Shown here: positions 6,723 through 8,261 of the stretch, in pieces
How positions within the stretch are numbered: position 1 is the first letter of the stretch
Layout: every line of letters starts with the position of its first letter
Assembly (NCBI GenBank): GCA_900772425.1
Contig: CAAHEK010000069.1
Location: 1 to 8,261 of the forward strand
DNA from: an uncultured Lachnospira sp.
GTDB lineage: Bacteria > Bacillota > Clostridia > Lachnospirales > Lachnospiraceae
Direction of reading: 5' to 3'
Length of the DNA stretch: 8,261 nt
Position numbers and translations under genes: made by a program
Notes under the pieces: generated by a model
The model's database searches: none
The model's input: the letters and a program-made list of their open reading frames with translations, nothing else
What the model was told of the DNA's origin: nothing

Positions 6723-7616
6723 ATGTTTATAGCAGATAACTGGAAAGATTATGAAGTAATAGATACATCCTGTGGTGAAAAGCTTGAAAGATGGGGCGAT
6801 TATATTTTAGTAAGACCTGACCCACAGGTTATATGGGATACTCCTAAGACTAATAAGGGCTGGAAGAAAATGAACGGGCACTACCACAGAAGTTCAAAAG
6901 GCGGTGGCGAATGGGAATTCTTCAATCTTCCACAGCAATGGCAGATTAATTACAAGAGCCCTTCATTTGACAAGGAACTTACATTTAACCTTAAGCCATT
7001 CAGTTTCAAACATACAGGGCTTTTCCCTGAGCAGGCATCTAACTGGGATTGGTTTGGTAATCTTATATCAAATGCAAAGAAGGCTTCGCCTGACAGAACA
7101 ATAAAGGTTCTTAATCTCTTTGCATATACCGGTGGAGCAACTCTTGCATGCGCAGCTGCCGGAGCAAGCGTAACTCATGTTGACGCATCTAAAGGAATGG
7201 TAAACTGGGCTAAAGAAAATGCTGCATCTTCCGGTCTTTCCGAATATCCTATAAGATGGATTGTAGATGACTGTGTTAAATTTGTAGAACGTGAAATACG
7301 CCGTGGAAATCATTATGATGCAATTATTATGGATCCTCCTTCTTATGGAAGAGGTCCAAAGGGCGAAATCTGGAAAATAGAAGAAGCCATACATCCGCTT
7401 GTTAAGCTTTGTGTACAGCTTCTTAATGATAACCCTTTATTCTTCCTTATTAATTCATATACAACAGGTCTTCAGCCTGCGGTATTAAGTTATATGTTAA
7501 GTACTGAATTAAAATCATACAACGGAAAAGTAGACTCAGAAGAAGTAGGTCTCCCTGTTTCTTCAAATGGTCTTATTCTTCCCTGCGGTGCTTCAGGAAG
7601 ATGGTCTACTCTGTAA
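6723..7616 (+). CDS. Class I SAM-dependent methyltransferase, RlmI/RlmK-like
   Basis: This is a 297-aa cytoplasmic protein. The C-terminal half is a Rossmann-type methyltransferase. Motif I is VLNLFAYTGGATL (129-141), binding S-adenosylmethionine; THVDAS (151-156) carries the acidic residue expected to contact the SAM ribose; the catalytic-loop motif is DPPSYGRG (204-211). The pattern NLFAYTGG plus DPPS/K is that of the COG1092/PF10672 group, which includes the 23S rRNA methyltransferases RlmI and RlmK. RNA is therefore the likely substrate, but the modified base cannot be inferred. The N-terminal part (about 1-100, with LERWGDYILVRPDPQVIW) is a small domain common in short clostridial members rather than a clear PUA domain. 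The start at 6723 is preferred over the in-frame ATG at 6711 because GGAG lies 6 nt before it, inside the longer reading. The gene is transcribed alone from a divergent promoter and overlaps the next gene tail-to-tail by 11 bp. Confidence 0.85.
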   Translation: MFIADNWKDYEVIDTSCGEKLERWGDYILVRPDPQVIWDTPKTNKGWKKMNGHYHRSSKGGGEWEFFNLPQQWQINYKSPSFDKELTFNLKPFSFKHTGLFPEQASNWDWFGNLISNAKKASPDRTIKVLNLFAYTGGATLACAAAGASVTHVDASKGMVNWAKENAASSGLSEYPIRWIVDDCVKFVEREIRRGNHYDAIIMDPPSYGRGPKGEIWKIEEAIHPLVKLCVQLLNDNPLFFLINSYTTGLQPAVLSYMLSTELKSYNGKVDSEEVGLPVSSNGLILPCGASGRWSTL

Positions 7617-8261
7617 TTTTCATATTCGGATAAATTCTTTCAATCAGTTTATCCGAATATTGTGTATCAAGAAACTCTGTAATGGCATTGGTATTACCGG
7701 TGCCATTTTCTTTTCTTGTAACATATCTTGAAATTGCCACCGATGAAATAAGCATGTCTGCCGCCATAAATATAATTATAACAATCACTGATATTTTGCC
7801 TGCAACAGGTGGAATCTTCTCAATAAATCTGCTGGCAACAGGATAAATAATCTTCAGCCATACAATTCCCGCTATTCCCCAGAAGAAACAGAACAAAAGA
7901 TTAATTCTTCCATTGATATTAAACGGAAGATGGCTGTAATCCCAGAACACCGTACCAAATACAAGCTCTGTGAACACACTGCACATGTACTCGTAAACAC
8001 CACCCATAAAAAAGCCGCCAAGGAAAATGTATCTGTCATTCTTATTTCTTAACGGATATAAAATAGCAGATGCAAGCATGCCTCCAAGTCCCCAGACTAT
8101 ACTGAATGTTCCATATATAAGACTGCTTCTGCTCATAAGCACTCCCGAAACAGCCCACACATACACAGTCTCTATCCAGTCACCAAGCAGCGCACTTATA
8201 AAAAATATCAACACAAGCTTGTCAAAGCACAAGCCTTTTGCAAATGTTCTTCCTTTAGTCC
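7606..8261 (-). CDS. CmpB-type membrane protein (PF06541), 5' end cut by window
   Basis: The minus-strand frame is open up to the right edge of the window. Its first visible residues are TKGRTFAKGLCFDKLVLIFF, so the TTG at 8232-8230 is probably internal and the start lies outside. The 217 visible residues contain about five membrane helices. They also contain the family core: GGFFMGGVYEYMCSVFTELV, then FGTVFWDYSHLPFNINGRIN, then FFWGIAGIVWLKIIYP. This matches the family named putative ABC-transporter type IV (ABC_trans_CmpB), which is common in Firmicutes. Despite the name, no ATPase or substrate is established, and none is encoded nearby. The short hydrophilic C-terminus ends at a TAG that lies 11 bp inside the convergent methyltransferase gene. 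Confidence 0.8.
   Translation of the reverse strand, partial: TKGRTFAKGLCFDKLVLIFFISALLGDWIETVYVWAVSGVLMSRSSLIYGTFSIVWGLGGMLASAILYPLRNKNDRYIFLGGFFMGGVYEYMCSVFTELVFGTVFWDYSHLPFNINGRINLLFCFFWGIAGIVWLKIIYPVASRFIEKIPPVAGKISVIVIIIFMAADMLISSVAISRYVTRKENGTGNTNAITEFLDTQYSDKLIERIYPNMKITE
7622..7660. terminator. 13-bp inverted repeat after the methyltransferase stop, possible terminator
   Basis: ATATTCGGATAAA (7622-7634) and its exact complement (7648-7660) enclose a 13-nt loop. It starts 5 bp after the methyltransferase stop codon and lies wholly within the 3' coding part of the convergent CmpB-type gene. Position and stem strength suggest transcription termination for the methyltransferase. The plus-strand sequence after it (TGTGTATC) is not a real T-run, so this is uncertain. 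Confidence 0.45.

Noticed and set aside
7068..7394. 108-codon minus-strand frame opposite the methyltransferase gene
   Set aside because: It lies antisense to the SAM-binding and DPPS motifs and has no recognisable product.
8230..8232. TTG as the start codon of the CmpB-type protein
   Set aside because: The frame continues open upstream to the window edge with plausible sequence, and no ribosome binding site precedes the TTG, so the gene is treated as 5'-partial.

Overview
The window is AT-rich and reads as chromosomal DNA of a Gram-positive anaerobe of the Clostridia, most likely a Lachnospiraceae-type gut bacterium. This is an inference from three things: strong AGGAGG-type ribosome binding sites, sigma-A-like promoters (TTGNNN, 17 bp, TATAAT-like), and the protein families present (a TcaA/YvbJ-like zinc-ribbon membrane protein, a Uup-type ABC-F, and a CmpB/PF06541 membrane protein). 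No rRNA, tRNA, CRISPR array, insertion sequence or phage gene was seen.

Layout, left to right. Positions 1-137 hold the structured, apparently untranslated stretch downstream of rpsJ; rplC would be expected beyond the left edge. rpsJ (ribosomal protein S10, minus strand, 138-452) is preceded by a leader of about 240 nt with extensive potential secondary structure. That leader is driven by a promoter (-10 at 702-707, -35 at 725-730) with an upstream A-tract. A 15-bp perfect hairpin (814-861) then closes the next minus-strand gene, a zinc-ribbon/transmembrane/extracytoplasmic protein (909-2345) with its own promoter. Upstream of it, still on the minus strand, a SulP anion transporter with a long C-terminal tail (4343-6526) and a Uup-type ABC-F ATPase (2524-4338) are separated by only 4 nt and probably form an operon. 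A 196-bp divergent promoter region (6527-6722) separates them from a plus-strand class I methyltransferase gene (6723-7616). Its 3' end overlaps by 11 bp the convergent gene for a CmpB-type membrane protein (7606 to beyond 8261), which is cut by the right edge of the window.

Functionally this is mostly housekeeping: ribosome synthesis (S10), ribosome-associated ATPase (ABC-F), a possible RNA methyltransferase, and three membrane proteins (anion transport, envelope-associated zinc-ribbon protein, CmpB family). Apart from the SulP/ABC-F pair, nothing in the sequence ties them into one pathway. I found no convincing new multi-gene system. The points most worth a second look are the rpsJ leader RNA, the 22-residue repeats in the SulP tail, the 13-bp inverted repeat inside the convergent gene overlap, and the exact 33-bp tandem duplication in the zinc-ribbon protein linker.
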